Below are positions 37,069 to 46,054 of a DNA stretch of 64,000 nucleotides, piece by piece (position 1 is the first letter of the stretch; each line of letters begins with the position of its first letter). The notes beneath the pieces were generated by a model. It worked only from the letters and a program-made list of their open reading frames with translations, made no database searches and was not told the origin of the DNA. The stretch comes from Serinicoccus hydrothermalis (GTDB taxonomy: Bacteria; Actinomycetota; Actinomycetes; Actinomycetales; Dermatophilaceae), in contig NZ_CP014989.1 in assembly GCF_001685415.1 (NCBI RefSeq), forward strand, positions 310,001 through 374,000, in the 5' to 3' direction. The translations under genes were made by a program, and so were the position numbers.

Positions 37069-38199
37069 GTGACCGAGCCAGCGGAGCCCTCACCTTCGTG
37101 GGGCATCGGGCAGACCCTAGGCGGCTTCGCCCGCGCCTGCCGCGCGGCCGGCCTGCCCGTGACGGCGGACCGGGAGCGGACCTTCCTGCGCGCCTGCGCC
37201 GCCACGGGTCTGGGCGACCGGCGGGGGGTCTACTGGGCCGGGCGGGCGACGCTCACCGCCTCCCCGGCGGACCTCGCCGCCTACGACCAGGTCTTCACCG
37301 GCTGGTTCGGCGGGCGCCCGATGCACGCCGTCAGCCACGACGAGCCCCCGGCGCCCACGACCGTGCAGGCTTCGTTGGAGGAGCCGGCCGGGGGCGAGGG
37401 CCCGGGCGAGCAGGAGCAGCAGGTGGTCCGGGCCGCCGCCTCCGCGCAGGAGGTGCTGCGGCACCGCGACGTCGCCGGTCTGGCGCCGGCCGACCGGGCC
37501 GCGCTGCGCCGGCAGTTCGCCACGCTGCGGCCGCGCCCGCCCACCCGGCCGGCGCGACGGCATACCCGGGCGCGACGGGGCGAGGTGGACGGCCGGGCGA
37601 CGGTGCGCGCGCACCTGCGCAACCTCGGCGAGCCGACGCGGATCCGGTGGCGTGACAAGGCGATGCGCCGTCGCCGGGTCGTGCTGCTCGTGGACGTGTC
37701 GGGGTCGATGAGCTCCTACGCCGACGCGCTGCTGCGGCTGGCGCACACCGTCGTGCAGTCCAGCCCGGCCACGACCGAGGTCTTCACCGTCGGCACCCGG
37801 CTGACCCACGTGACCCGGGCGCTGCGCGAGCGGGACCCGGACCGCGCCCTGCTCGCGGCGGGGGAGACGGTGCCGGACTGGTCCGGCGGCACACGGCTGG
37901 GGGAGGCGGTCGACGTCTTCCTGCGTCGCTGGGGACGCCGGGGCATGGCCCGCGGCGCGGTCGTGGTGGTGCTCAGCGACGGGTGGGAGCGTCAGGCGCC
38001 GGAGGCGCTCGGCGAGCAGATGCGGCGGCTGCGCGCGCTGGCGCACCGGGTGATCTGGGTCAACCCGCACCGCGGCAAGGCCGGGTATGCCCCGGTCCAG
38101 GCCGGGATCGTCGCGGCCCTGCCGCACGTCGACGAGTTCGTCGCGGGGCACTCCCTGGCCGCCTTCGAGGAGCTGCTGGACGTGATCGCGGAGGCCTGA
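37069..38199 (+). CDS. VWA domain protein (CoxE-like)
   Basis: A 376-aa protein. The N-terminal ~170 residues are the CoxE-type helical region (RTFLRACAATGL, YDQVFTGWFGG) and a basic linker (RPARRHTRARRGE). A von Willebrand A domain (~195-370) has the metal-site loop LLVDVSGSMSSYADALLRLA and VVVVLSDGWER. It probably works with the MoxR ATPase in cofactor or metal insertion. GTG 37069 lies 10 nt after the ATPase stop, next to a GGTATGCC word. Confidence 0.88.
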   Translation: MTEPAEPSPSWGIGQTLGGFARACRAAGLPVTADRERTFLRACAATGLGDRRGVYWAGRATLTASPADLAAYDQVFTGWFGGRPMHAVSHDEPPAPTTVQASLEEPAGGEGPGEQEQQVVRAAASAQEVLRHRDVAGLAPADRAALRRQFATLRPRPPTRPARRHTRARRGEVDGRATVRAHLRNLGEPTRIRWRDKAMRRRRVVLLVDVSGSMSSYADALLRLAHTVVQSSPATTEVFTVGTRLTHVTRALRERDPDRALLAAGETVPDWSGGTRLGEAVDVFLRRWGRRGMARGAVVVVLSDGWERQAPEALGEQMRRLRALAHRVIWVNPHRGKAGYAPVQAGIVAALPHVDEFVAGHSLAAFEELLDVIAEA

Positions 38200-38206
38200 G
38201 ACTCGC

Positions 38207-38740
38207 TCAGAGGACGAACACCAGGACGAGGACCAGCGCAAGCAGACCCCCGGCGGCTCCGATGGCTCCCACGATGAGCCCAACCTTCGTCCAGGTGTCC
38301 ATCTGCCGCCGCAGGCCCAGCTCGCGGGCGGGACCGGTGATGAGGCGACGCCCGTCCTCGGTGTTGTAGGTGTAGTCGACGACCTTCTCCAGCCCACCGT
38401 CGGGCATGAAGGCCCACTCCTTGCGGAAGCCCACGGACTTGACGGTGCCGCGCGTGCGGCTCGCCTGGAAGCTCAGGACCGCCTGCGGGGTCCCGTCGAC
38501 GCCCGCCTGCCACTCCAGCCCGTAGACGTCGTCGCTGATGGTGTAGCTGTTGCTCGGCTCGTCGACCGCGACGTGATGGACGATGACCTCGCGCACCTGC
38601 GCCTGGTGCAGCATGGCCACCCAGCGGGCATCGACGACGTTGCGCCGGACGTCGAACCCCTCCTCGGTGCGCAGGACCTCGTAGCCGCTGCCCTCGGCTG
38701 CCCAGCCCACCCGCTCGTAGAACGTCTCTGTGATCCCCAT
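38207..38740 (-). CDS. Hypothetical protein with C-terminal membrane anchor
   Basis: A 177-aa protein of no known family. Residues 1-150 look soluble (YEVLRTEEGFDVRRNVVDARWVA, EVIVHHVAVDEPSNSYTISDDVYG) and alternate beta-strands. A single helix closes it (VGLIVGAIGAAGGLLALVLVLVFVL), suggesting a tail-anchored or lipocalin-like membrane protein. ATG 38740 has TAGGAT 8 nt upstream. It converges on the CoxE-like gene with a 7-nt gap. Confidence 0.72.
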   Translation of the reverse strand: MGITETFYERVGWAAEGSGYEVLRTEEGFDVRRNVVDARWVAMLHQAQVREVIVHHVAVDEPSNSYTISDDVYGLEWQAGVDGTPQAVLSFQASRTRGTVKSVGFRKEWAFMPDGGLEKVVDYTYNTEDGRRLITGPARELGLRRQMDTWTKVGLIVGAIGAAGGLLALVLVLVFVL

Positions 38741-38748
38741 ACCCAGGG

Positions 38749-38754
38749 ATCCTA
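38749..38754 (-). promoter_or_regulatory. -10 element of the tail-anchored protein gene
   Basis: TAGGAT on the minus strand ends 8 nt before ATG 38740; no ribosome site is visible. Confidence 0.5.
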
Positions 38755-38879
38755 GCCACCGCGCCGCGCTGGAGCGGGACTTCGCGACACAGCCGGGCGC
38801 TGCCCGCTCTCACCCGTCGGCGGGTACCTCGCTGCTCGATCAGGACCGCAGGCGCGCGATGCTTCACTCGAGCCCAGGG

Positions 38880-39349
38880 TGCTGCTGCAGGGTGCCCCTT
38901 GCCGTGCCCCACCTCGTGGGCGATGACGGCCTCGAGGTCCTCCTCGCTCAGCACCTCGAGCGCGTGGTGGGTGACGAAGACGTAGCGCAGCTGCGGCAGC
39001 ACCCCGCTGATGGCGGCGTTGACCACCTTGCCGCCGCGGGACCGGGGTGGTGACCTGCACCCGCAACGTGTCCGGACCGGAGTTGCCGACGACATCGACG
39101 TCGACGGCCTCCAGCCGGTTCGACTCCGCGAACTCGCGGACCCGGTCCTCCGTCTCCTCATGCGTCACGTCCTCGGGGGGCACGACGGTCACCTGGTCCC
39201 GGGCTCCCGGCTCGTCGCGCAGGATCACCTCGCCGGGCACGTAGTCGGTCCTGGGTGGCGTGGGCCGGCCCGGCGGGCTGGGCCACCAGGAGGGCCCGGG
39301 CCAGCACGACGGCCCGAAGAACGGTGGTCGGCAGGGGGGTGGTGGTCAT
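38880..39349 (-). pseudogene. Decayed secreted/M48 peptidase-like gene
   Basis: Three consecutive minus-strand frames carry pieces of one protein. First is a signal-peptide-like start MTTTPLPTTVLRAVVLARAL (from 39349). Then comes VPGEVILRDEPGARDQVTVV to VQVTTPV, after a shift near 39240. Last is GGKVVNAAISGVLPQLRYVF ... SEEDLEAVIAHEVGHGKG, after a shift near 39045. HEVGH is the zinc motif of M48 peptidases. The downstream half is missing. The 38757-38880 and 39350-39540 flanks show no intact gene, so this is a decaying stretch. Confidence 0.65.
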
Positions 39350-39456
39350 GGAGGGCGCCGCCCCGCACGGCGGTGTGACGGCAAACCGGAGAGATATCAG
39401 GTCCGCCCGCGACGTCGCGCCCAACACGGCTCGCCGGCTCGGTAGCGGCCATCACA

Positions 39457-39496
39457 GTCCCGTGGGAGTCGGCACCCCTCGCGACACCCACGGGAC
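39457..39496. other. Inverted repeat in the non-coding stretch
   Basis: GTCCCGTGGG (39457-39466) and CCCACGGGAC (39487-39496) form a 10-bp perfect stem around a 20-nt loop. It lies 50 bp upstream of the -10 element at 39548. It may be a leftover terminator of a lost gene or an operator. Confidence 0.4.
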
Positions 39497-39547
39497 CAGG
39501 ATGCCGGGGTGCGGCTTGTCACGGTCGCTGACCGCGGCCCCATGCCC

Positions 39548-39553
39548 TACCGT
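39548..39553 (+). promoter_or_regulatory. -10 element of the uORF and DUF6328 gene
   Basis: TACCGT ends 7 nt before ATG 39561, which opens a 12-codon upstream reading frame rather than the DUF6328 gene itself. Confidence 0.5.
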
Positions 39554-39560
39554 CCTGGAC

Positions 39561-39599
39561 ATGCAGGACGTCCACGGCAGCCGGTCCGTTCCGGGATGA
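39561..39599 (+). CDS. Possible leaderless 12-codon upstream ORF
   Basis: The frame MQDVHGSRSVPG starts 7 nt after TACCGT. Its TGA (39597-39599) overlaps the DUF6328 ATG (39596) as ATGA. The DUF6328 start has no ribosome site, so translation of this short peptide could deliver ribosomes to it. The existence of the peptide is inferred from position and spacing only. Confidence 0.4.
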   Translation: MQDVHGSRSVPG

Positions 39600-40102
39600 G
39601 CACGTCTCACCCCGACGCGGGGGACGACAGGGGACTCGGTCGCACGGAGACGACGGAAGAGCGGATGGACCGCAACTTCCTCGACCTCCTCCAGGAGCTG
39701 CGCGTGTTGCAGACCGGCACCCAGATCCTGGCCGGCTTCCTGCTGACGCTGCCGTTCCAGGCGCGGTTCACCGACCTGGAGGCCTACCAGCGCGGCCTCT
39801 TCCTGCTCGCCGTGGCCCTGGCCGTGGCCACCACGGCCGTGCTGGTCGCCCCGGTCAGCGCGCACCGGGTGCTCTTCCGGCACCACCTCAAGGAGCAGCT
39901 GGTCGTCGTGTCGCACCGGCTGACGCGGGTCGGTCTCGTGCTGCTCGGTCTCACCATGGCGACGGTGCTCTGTCTCATCGTCAGCGTCGTGCTCGACGAC
40001 ACCGCCGGCGTGGTGGCCGCGGTCGTGGCCGTCGTCGTGTTCGGCGGGGTCTGGGGCGCGGTGCCCTACGCCGTGCGGAGGGCCGCGGAGCGCGGCGCGT
40101 AG
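39596..40102 (+). CDS. DUF6328 family membrane protein
   Basis: A 168-aa protein with the family core RNFLDLLQELRVLQTGTQIL and GFLLTLPFQARF, then four hydrophobic segments (LFLLAVALAVATTAVLVAP; VGLVLLGLTMATVLCLIVSVVL; VVAAVVAVVVFGGVWGAV). Residues 1-25 are polar and acidic. The function is unknown. The start at ATG 39596 overlaps the stop of a putative 12-codon ORF. Confidence 0.8.
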   Translation: MSTSHPDAGDDRGLGRTETTEERMDRNFLDLLQELRVLQTGTQILAGFLLTLPFQARFTDLEAYQRGLFLLAVALAVATTAVLVAPVSAHRVLFRHHLKEQLVVVSHRLTRVGLVLLGLTMATVLCLIVSVVLDDTAGVVAAVVAVVVFGGVWGAVPYAVRRAAERGA

Positions 40103-40122
40103 TCCCTGTGGACCCCGCGTGG

Positions 40123-40128
40123 CACGAT
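40123..40128 (+). promoter_or_regulatory. Possible -10 of the XdhC gene
   Basis: CACGAT ends 7 nt before ATG 40136 with no ribosome site; it has the spacing of the leaderless promoters in this window but C at the first position. Confidence 0.4.
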
Positions 40129-40135
40129 CAGACCC

Positions 40136-41287
40136 ATGCGCGATGTCGTGGGCCGGCTGGAGTCGTGGTGGGAGGGCGGCGAGAGCGTCGCCTTGGCCAC
40201 CGTCGTGGGCACCTGGAAGTCGGCACCCCGCCAGCCGGGGGCCTCGATGCTGGTCGGTGCGCAGGGAGAGGCCGTGGGCTCGGTCTCCGGGGGCTGTGTC
40301 GAGGGGGCGGTCTACGAGCTGGGGGAGCAGGTCATCGCCACCGGGACGCCGGTGCTGCAGCGCTACGGCGTCTCCGACGACGAGGCGATGGGGGTGGGGC
40401 TCACCTGCGGCGGCATCCTCGACGTCTACGTCGAGCGGGTGTCCCGCGCCGACTTCCCCGAGCTCGGTGAGGTCGCGGCCGACATCGCGCAGGGCCGGCC
40501 GGTGGCGGTCGCCACGGTGGTCGCGCACCCGGACCCGGCCCATCTCGGGCGCCGTCTCGTCGTCCGCCCCGAGGGGGGCGTCACGACCGGCAGCCTGGGG
40601 AGCGGCCGCGCCGACGACGCCGTCACCGACGACGCCCGGGGCATGCTCGCGCAGGGCCGCACGGCGACGCTGGAGTACGGCCCCGACGGCGAGCGTCGCG
40701 GCGAGGGTATGCGCGTCTTCGTCGCGTCCTACGCGCCGCGACCGCGCATGCTCGTCTTCGGCGCGATCGACTTCGCGGCGGCCGTGGCGCGCATGGGTGC
40801 CTTCCTCGGCTACCGCGTCACCGTATGCGACGCCCGACCGGTCTTCGCCACCGCCTCGCGCTTCCCCGAGGCCGACGAGGTCGTGGTCTCCTGGCCGCAC
40901 CGGTATGTGCAGGAGCAGGTCGCCGCCGGCGCGCTCGACGAGCGGACGGTGGCCTGCGTCCTCACGCACGACCCGAAGTTCGACGTCCCGCTGCTGGAGG
41001 TGCTGCTGGGGGAGGGGGCGCCCGACCTCGCCTACGTGGGCGCCATGGGCTCGCGCCGCACCCACGAGGACCGACTGGCCCGGCTGCGCGAGGCCGGCGT
41101 CACCGACGAGCAGCTGGCCCGGCTGCGCAGCCCGATCGGCCTCGACCTGGGTGCCCGCACGCCCGAGGAGACGGCCGTGAGCATCGCCTCGGAGATCATC
41201 GCCCTGCGTTGGGGCGGCCGCGGGGAGCCGCTGCGCGAGACCGAGGGCGAGATCCACCGGCATACCGCCTCGGACCTGCGCATTTAG
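40136..41287 (+). CDS. XdhC/CoxI family molybdenum hydroxylase maturation protein
   Basis: A 383-aa protein. The N-terminal XdhC_CoxI domain (~10-80) has SAPRQPGASMLVGAQGEAVGSVSGGCVE, and the C-terminal Rossmann domain (~195-350) has MLVFGAIDFAAAVARMGAFLGYRVTVCDARPVF and YVGAMGSRRTHEDR. XdhC-type proteins hold and sulfurate the molybdenum cofactor before insertion into xanthine- or CO-dehydrogenase-type enzymes, encoded just downstream. ATG 40136 lies in a CACGAT-based promoter. The stop TAG is part of a TAGGGT hexamer. Confidence 0.92.
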   Translation: MRDVVGRLESWWEGGESVALATVVGTWKSAPRQPGASMLVGAQGEAVGSVSGGCVEGAVYELGEQVIATGTPVLQRYGVSDDEAMGVGLTCGGILDVYVERVSRADFPELGEVAADIAQGRPVAVATVVAHPDPAHLGRRLVVRPEGGVTTGSLGSGRADDAVTDDARGMLAQGRTATLEYGPDGERRGEGMRVFVASYAPRPRMLVFGAIDFAAAVARMGAFLGYRVTVCDARPVFATASRFPEADEVVVSWPHRYVQEQVAAGALDERTVACVLTHDPKFDVPLLEVLLGEGAPDLAYVGAMGSRRTHEDRLARLREAGVTDEQLARLRSPIGLDLGARTPEETAVSIASEIIALRWGGRGEPLRETEGEIHRHTASDLRI

Positions 41288-41298
41288 GGTTGCCAACC

Positions 41299-41316
41299 AT
41301 GCCCGAATACGGGTGA
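41299..41316 (+). other. Possible 5-codon leaderless ORF in the cox leader
   Basis: TAGGGT (41285-41290, using the XdhC stop codon) is followed after 8 nt by ATG and the frame MPEYG before TGA. The cox structural genes begin 92 nt later with their own GGAGGG site. Whether it is translated is unknown. Confidence 0.25.
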
Positions 41317-41408
41317 GGCACGCTGTCCGCTCATCTGTTGCAGGGCGTCCTGCGCCACGGCAGGATCGACAGGGACAGTGACGTCCCGACCGCCCGATGG
41401 AGGGCTGC

Positions 41409-41891
41409 ATGAAGATCACCGTGAAAGTCGACGGCACCACCTACACCGACGACGTGGAACCGCGCACCCTGCTCGTCTTCTACCTGCGCGAGACCCTGGG
41501 CAAGACCGGCACCGTGGTGGGCTGCGACACCAGCAACTGCGGGGCCTGCACCGTCCTCATGGACGGCCGCAGCGTGAAGTCCTGCAACGTCCTGGCGGTC
41601 CAGGCGGACGGCCACGAGGTCACGACCATCGAGGGCCTGGCCGAGGGCGAGTCGCTCACCCCCGTGCAGGAAGCCTTCCGTGACTGCCACGCGCTGCAGT
41701 GCGGCTACTGCACGCCCGGCATGATCATGCAGGCGACCGACCTGCTCAGCAGCAACCCGAGCCCCACCGAGGCGGAGGTCCGCACCGGCATGGAGGGCAA
41801 CCTGTGCCGGTGCACCGGCTACCACAACATCGTCAAGGCGGTCCTGCAGGCCTCGGGTCAGGGCAGCACCACCGGAGGTGAGCAGTCATGA
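41409..41891 (+). CDS. coxS: Small [2Fe-2S] subunit of form II CODH-type molybdenum hydroxylase
   Basis: A 160-aa iron-sulfur subunit. The N-terminal plant-type [2Fe-2S] domain has [22 protein letters not shown]; the C-terminal domain has [12 protein letters not shown] and [14 protein letters not shown]. It passes electrons from the Mo site to FAD. ATG 41409 follows GGAGGG; ATG 41397 just upstream is less likely. It is the first of the S-L-M operon, the order typical of form II enzymes, and overlaps coxL as ATGA. Confidence 0.93.
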   Translation: MKITVKVDGTTYTDDVEPRTLLVFYLRETLGKTGTVVGCDTSNCGACTVLMDGRSVKSCNVLAVQADGHEVTTIEGLAEGESLTPVQEAFRDCHALQCGYCTPGMIMQATDLLSSNPSPTEAEVRTGMEGNLCRCTGYHNIVKAVLQASGQGSTTGGEQS

Positions 41892-44407
41892 CCGCGGTCG
41901 ACGACAGGCCCCAGGCCGAAGCCGCGCACGAGGTCGGCAGGGACCGGCGGCGCAAGGAGGACCAGCGGCTCATCACCGGCCGCACGAAGTGGACCGACAA
42001 CCTCCAGCTGCAGGGGATGCTGCACCTGGCCATGGTCCGCAGCCCGGTCGCGCACGCGCGGATCACCGGCATCGACACCAGCGCCGCGCAGGAGGCGCAG
42101 GGCGTCATCGCGGTGCTCACCGGCGAGGACGTCAAGGACCTGCAGGGCAGCCTGCCCTGCGCCTGGCCCATCACCGAGGACCAGAAGGCCCCGGACCACC
42201 CCGCGATCGCCGTCGACCGGGTCGCCTTCTCCGGCGAGGTCGTGGCTGTCGTGGCCGCCCGCTCCGCCGCGGCGGCCCGCGACGCCGCCGAGCTGGTGGA
42301 CGTCGACTATGAGGACCTGCCCGCGGCGCTGGAGCTCAAGGCGGCCGCCGCGGACGAGACGCTGGCCCACCCCGACCTCGGGACCAACCTCTCGGCCACC
42401 TGGGTCTTCGACTCCGCCGAGGCCGGCACCGGCAGCAGCGTCGAGGACGCCATCCGGGACGCCGAGGTCGTCGTCGAGCGCGAGTTCCGCCAGCAACGGC
42501 TCATCCCGTCCTTCATGGAGCCGCGCTCCACGGTCGTCGACCCGACCGGCGAGCAGTTCGTCATGTGGTCCGCGACCCAGGTCCCGCACATCCTGCGGCT
42601 CATGCTCGCGATGACCCTGGGTGTCGACGAGAGCAAGGTGCGCGTCATCGCCCCCGACGTCGGCGGCGGCTTCGGCGGCAAGCTCCAGGTCACCCCCGAG
42701 GAGATCATCACCTTCCTCATGGCCCGCAAGACCGGCAGGCCCTGCAAGTGGACCGAGACCCGCAGCGAGAGCCTGCTGGCGGCCCACCACGGGCGCGACC
42801 AGTGGCAGAAGCTCACCCTCGCGGCCAAGAAGGACGGCACCGTCCTCGGGCTCAAGGTCGAGCTCCTCGCCGACATGGGGGCATACCTCGGTCTGGTCAC
42901 CCCGGGCGTGCCGATCCTCGGCGCCTTCATGTTCAACAGCATCTACAAGTTCCCGGCCTACCACTTCTCCTGCACCAACGTCTTCACCAACAAGACGTGG
43001 ACCGACGCCTACCGCGGCGCCGGGCGGCCCGAGGCCACCTTCGCGATCGAGCGGATCATGGACGAGCTCGCGCTGGAGCTGGGGCGGGACCCGATGGAGG
43101 TGCGCGAGCAGAACTGGATCACGCACGAGGAGTTCCCCTTCACCACGGTCTGCGGGCTGGAGTACGACTCGGGCAACTACGAGGCCGCCACCGAGCGCGC
43201 CAAGGAGCTCTTCGGGTATGACGAGCTGCGGGCCGAGCAGCAGCGTCGCCGGGACAGCGGTGACCGGGTGCAGCTCGGGCTCGGCATCTCGACCTTCACC
43301 GAGATGTGCGGGCTCGCGCCCTCGCGGGTGCTGGGCTCGCTCAACTACGGCGCCGGCGGCTGGGAGCACGCCTCCGTGCGCATGCTGCCGACGGGCAAGG
43401 TCGAGGTCATCACCGGGTCCTCCGCCCACGGCCAGGGCCACGAGACGGCGTGGAGCCAGATCGTGGCCGACCAGCTCGGCGTGCCCTTCGAGGACGTCGA
43501 GGTGCTGCACGGCGACACCCAGATCAGCCACAAGGGCCTGGACACCTACGGCTCCCGCTCCCTCGTCGTCGGCGGTCAGGCGGTCATCAACGCCGCCAAG
43601 AAGGTGATCGAGAAGGCGAAGCCGCTCGCGGCATACCAGCTCGAGGCCAACGTGGACGACCTGGAGTTCAGCGACGGGAAGTTCACCGTCAAGGGCGCCG
43701 GGTCCGACCAGGAGGGCATCGGGCTCGCCGGCCTGGCGCTCGCCGTCTTCGCCGCGCACGACCTGCCCGAGGGCATGGAGCCGAGCCTGGACGCGGACGC
43801 GACCTTCGACCCGGTCAACTTCTCCTTCCCGCACGGCACGCACCTGTGCGCGATGGAGGTCGACACCGAGACCGGCGCCACCAAGATGCGGTCTTACGTC
43901 TGCGTCGACGACATCGGCAACGTCGTCAACCCGCTCATCGTCGAGGGGCAGGTGCACGGCGGGCTGGTGCAGGGCATCGCCCAGGCGCTGTGGGAGGAGG
44001 CGGTGTACGACGAGCAGGGCACCCTGGTCTCCGGCTCGTTCGTCGACTACACCCTGCCGACGACGGCCGACACCATCAACTTCGTCACCGACCGGACCAC
44101 CTCGCCGGCGACGTCGAACGACCTCGGGGTGAAGGGCGTGGGCGAGGCCGGCTGCATCGCCTCGACGCCCGCCGTCGTCAACGCCGTGCTCGACGCGATC
44201 CGGCAGTACGGCGTCAAGGACATCCTCATGCCGTGCACCCCGGAGCGGGTGTGGCGGGCCATCCAGGACGGCCAGGCCGGGGCGGACACCCCGACCGCAG
44301 AGGACGCCGCGGGCCACTTCGCCCAGGGCGAGCCCAACCAGGACCCGCCCGGACCCGCCGGGGTCACGGGCACGACCACGACGACGCAGGAAGGCGGTCA
44401 GGCATGA
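41888..44407 (+). CDS. coxL: Molybdopterin-binding large subunit, form II CODH type
   Basis: An 839-aa xanthine dehydrogenase family large subunit. The active-site loop reads [16 protein letters not shown], the form II CoxL signature, not the Cys-containing AYRCSFR of true form I CO dehydrogenase. [30 protein letters not shown] and [15 protein letters not shown] bind the cofactor, with the base Glu in VGEAG. The substrate of form II enzymes is uncertain (CO, aldehydes or N-heterocycles). The C-terminal ~35 residues are Pro/Thr-rich. Confidence 0.92.
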   Translation: MTAVDDRPQAEAAHEVGRDRRRKEDQRLITGRTKWTDNLQLQGMLHLAMVRSPVAHARITGIDTSAAQEAQGVIAVLTGEDVKDLQGSLPCAWPITEDQKAPDHPAIAVDRVAFSGEVVAVVAARSAAAARDAAELVDVDYEDLPAALELKAAAADETLAHPDLGTNLSATWVFDSAEAGTGSSVEDAIRDAEVVVEREFRQQRLIPSFMEPRSTVVDPTGEQFVMWSATQVPHILRLMLAMTLGVDESKVRVIAPDVGGGFGGKLQVTPEEIITFLMARKTGRPCKWTETRSESLLAAHHGRDQWQKLTLAAKKDGTVLGLKVELLADMGAYLGLVTPGVPILGAFMFNSIYKFPAYHFSCTNVFTNKTWTDAYRGAGRPEATFAIERIMDELALELGRDPMEVREQNWITHEEFPFTTVCGLEYDSGNYEAATERAKELFGYDELRAEQQRRRDSGDRVQLGLGISTFTEMCGLAPSRVLGSLNYGAGGWEHASVRMLPTGKVEVITGSSAHGQGHETAWSQIVADQLGVPFEDVEVLHGDTQISHKGLDTYGSRSLVVGGQAVINAAKKVIEKAKPLAAYQLEANVDDLEFSDGKFTVKGAGSDQEGIGLAGLALAVFAAHDLPEGMEPSLDADATFDPVNFSFPHGTHLCAMEVDTETGATKMRSYVCVDDIGNVVNPLIVEGQVHGGLVQGIAQALWEEAVYDEQGTLVSGSFVDYTLPTTADTINFVTDRTTSPATSNDLGVKGVGEAGCIASTPAVVNAVLDAIRQYGVKDILMPCTPERVWRAIQDGQAGADTPTAEDAAGHFAQGEPNQDPPGPAGVTGTTTTTQEGGQA

Positions 44408-45258
44408 TCCCCCCCGAGTTCGACTACGCCGCACCCGCGACGGTGGAGGAGGCGCTGGCCCTGCTCGCCGAGCACGGCGACGAGGCCAAGGTCATGTCCG
44501 GCGGCCAGTCGCTGCTGCCGGTGCTCCGCATGCGCCTCAACGCACCGGGCATCGTCGTGGACATCTCCCGGATCGAGGAGATCAAGGGCATCACCGACAC
44601 CGGTGACGCGATCCGGATCGGGGCGGGGGCGACATACCAGGACGTCCTCGACTCCGACCTGATCAGCGAGCACCTCGCGCTGCTCCACACCGCGCTCACC
44701 GAGGTCGCGGACGCCCAGATCCGGCATCGCGGCACGGTATGCGGGGCGCTCGTCCACGCCGACCCGGCCGGCGACGTCGGGGCGCCGGTCCTGGCGCTGG
44801 AGGGCCGCATGGTCATCCAGGGGCAGGACGGCGAGCGCACGGTCGAGGCCTCCGACTTCTTCGTCGACCTCTTCGAGACCGCGGTCGGCGAGGACGAGCT
44901 GCTCGTCGCGGTCGAGATCCCCAAACACACCGGCTGGGGCGCGCACTACGAGAAGTTCGTGCGGGTCTCCCACCAGTGGGCGATCATCGGTATCGCGGCG
45001 GCGGTGCGCGTCGAGGGTGGCACCATCGCCGAGGCGCGGGTGGGCCTGACCAACATGGGCGCCACCCCGCTGCGGGCCACCGCGGTGGAGGAGGCGCTCG
45101 TGGGCAAGGAGGCGACCGAGGAGGCCGTCGCCGAGGCGTGCGCCCAGGTGGGCGAGGGCACCGACCCTCCCTCGGACCTCAATGGCCAGGCCGACTACCG
45201 CAAGCACGTCGCCGGGGTGCTCACCCGCCGCGCCGTGCTGGCAGCTGCCGGGGCGTGA
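44404..45258 (+). CDS. coxM: FAD-binding medium subunit of the molybdenum hydroxylase
   Basis: A 284-aa flavoprotein with KVMSGGQSLLPVLRMRL (FAD pyrophosphate site) and RHRGTVCGALVHADPAGD (the second FAD site; most CoxM have TxGG here, and GTVCGALV is similar). The C-terminal CODH domain follows (~175-280). It transfers electrons from the Fe-S clusters to quinone or another acceptor. ATG 44404 overlaps the coxL stop as ATGA. Confidence 0.92.
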   Translation: MIPPEFDYAAPATVEEALALLAEHGDEAKVMSGGQSLLPVLRMRLNAPGIVVDISRIEEIKGITDTGDAIRIGAGATYQDVLDSDLISEHLALLHTALTEVADAQIRHRGTVCGALVHADPAGDVGAPVLALEGRMVIQGQDGERTVEASDFFVDLFETAVGEDELLVAVEIPKHTGWGAHYEKFVRVSHQWAIIGIAAAVRVEGGTIAEARVGLTNMGATPLRATAVEEALVGKEATEEAVAEACAQVGEGTDPPSDLNGQADYRKHVAGVLTRRAVLAAAGA

Positions 45259-45262
45259 CGCG

Positions 45263-45712
45263 ATGGCGATGGAGCTGCACCACACCTTCACCGTCGACGC
45301 ACCACCGGAGCAGACCTGGGCGCTGCTGACCGACCTGGAGCAGGTCGGCGGGTGCTTCCCGGGCGCGACGGTGACCTCGGCGACCGAGGAGGAGTTCACC
45401 GGCAACGTCAAGGTCAAGCTGGGTCCGATCGGCGTGACCTACCAGGGCGAGGGCAAGTTCCTCGAGCGGGACGACGAGGCCCTTAAGGCGGTGATCGAAG
45501 GTCTCGGCAAGGGGCTGCGCGGGTTGGGCAATGCCTCGGCGACGGTGACGCTCCAGCTCGAGCCCGAGGGATCCGGCACCAAGGCCGACGTCACGACGTC
45601 GATGAACATCACCGGCAAGCCGGCGCAGTTCGGCCGGGGCGTCATGCAGAGCGTCTCGGACAAGCTGCTCGGGCAGTTCGTCGAGTGCATCGAGGGCAAG
45701 CTCACGTCGTGA
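45263..45712 (+). CDS. coxG: CoxG/SRPBCC family protein
   Basis: A 149-aa START/SRPBCC-fold protein. The beginning is MELHHTFTVDAPPEQTWALLTDLEQV, followed by FTGNVKVKLGPIGVTYQGEG and GRGVMQSVSDKLLGQFVECI, matching CoxG. CoxG helps recruit CO dehydrogenase to the membrane in known systems. The usual long C-terminal tail with a membrane helix is absent. It lies 4 nt after coxM. Two ATGs (45263 and 45269) are both possible. Confidence 0.87.
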   Translation: MAMELHHTFTVDAPPEQTWALLTDLEQVGGCFPGATVTSATEEEFTGNVKVKLGPIGVTYQGEGKFLERDDEALKAVIEGLGKGLRGLGNASATVTLQLEPEGSGTKADVTTSMNITGKPAQFGRGVMQSVSDKLLGQFVECIEGKLTS

Positions 45713-45719
45713 GGCGACC

Positions 45720-46034
45720 ATGAGCGAAGGACCGGGGTCCGAGCCGGTGCGTGCCGACGGCATGCACCGGCTCGGCGCGCCTGCCAGTGGCCAGGACGCG
45801 TGGCAGCGGGCACGCTCCACGTGCTCGGCGTGCGGGACCGTCGGCCTGCTCGACGAGGGCTTCCTCGACGACACCGGGGAGGGTGCTCGCGGATATGTCC
45901 GCTGGGTCGCCGGGGCCCGTGACACCGGCTTCTTCGGCGGCCTGGGCTCGCTCGGCGCCCAGCGCTTCTTGGTCCGGGCCTTCCGGTGCCGTGAGTGCCG
46001 GCACCTCGAGCTCTTCGCCGAGGACCAGGAGTAG
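45720..46034 (+). CDS. Hypothetical zinc-ribbon-like protein
   Basis: A 104-aa protein with STCSACGTVGLLDEG and FRCRECRHLELFAED, a C-x2-C ... C-x2-C pair about 54 residues apart, suggesting one zinc site. The region between them has GYVRWVAGARDTGFFGGLG. Its start, 7 nt after coxG, suggests it is the last gene of the cox operon. No known family is recognised. Confidence 0.72.
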   Translation: MSEGPGSEPVRADGMHRLGAPASGQDAWQRARSTCSACGTVGLLDEGFLDDTGEGARGYVRWVAGARDTGFFGGLGSLGAQRFLVRAFRCRECRHLELFAEDQE

Positions 46035-46054
46035 GACCAGCCGCTCACCGCGCT

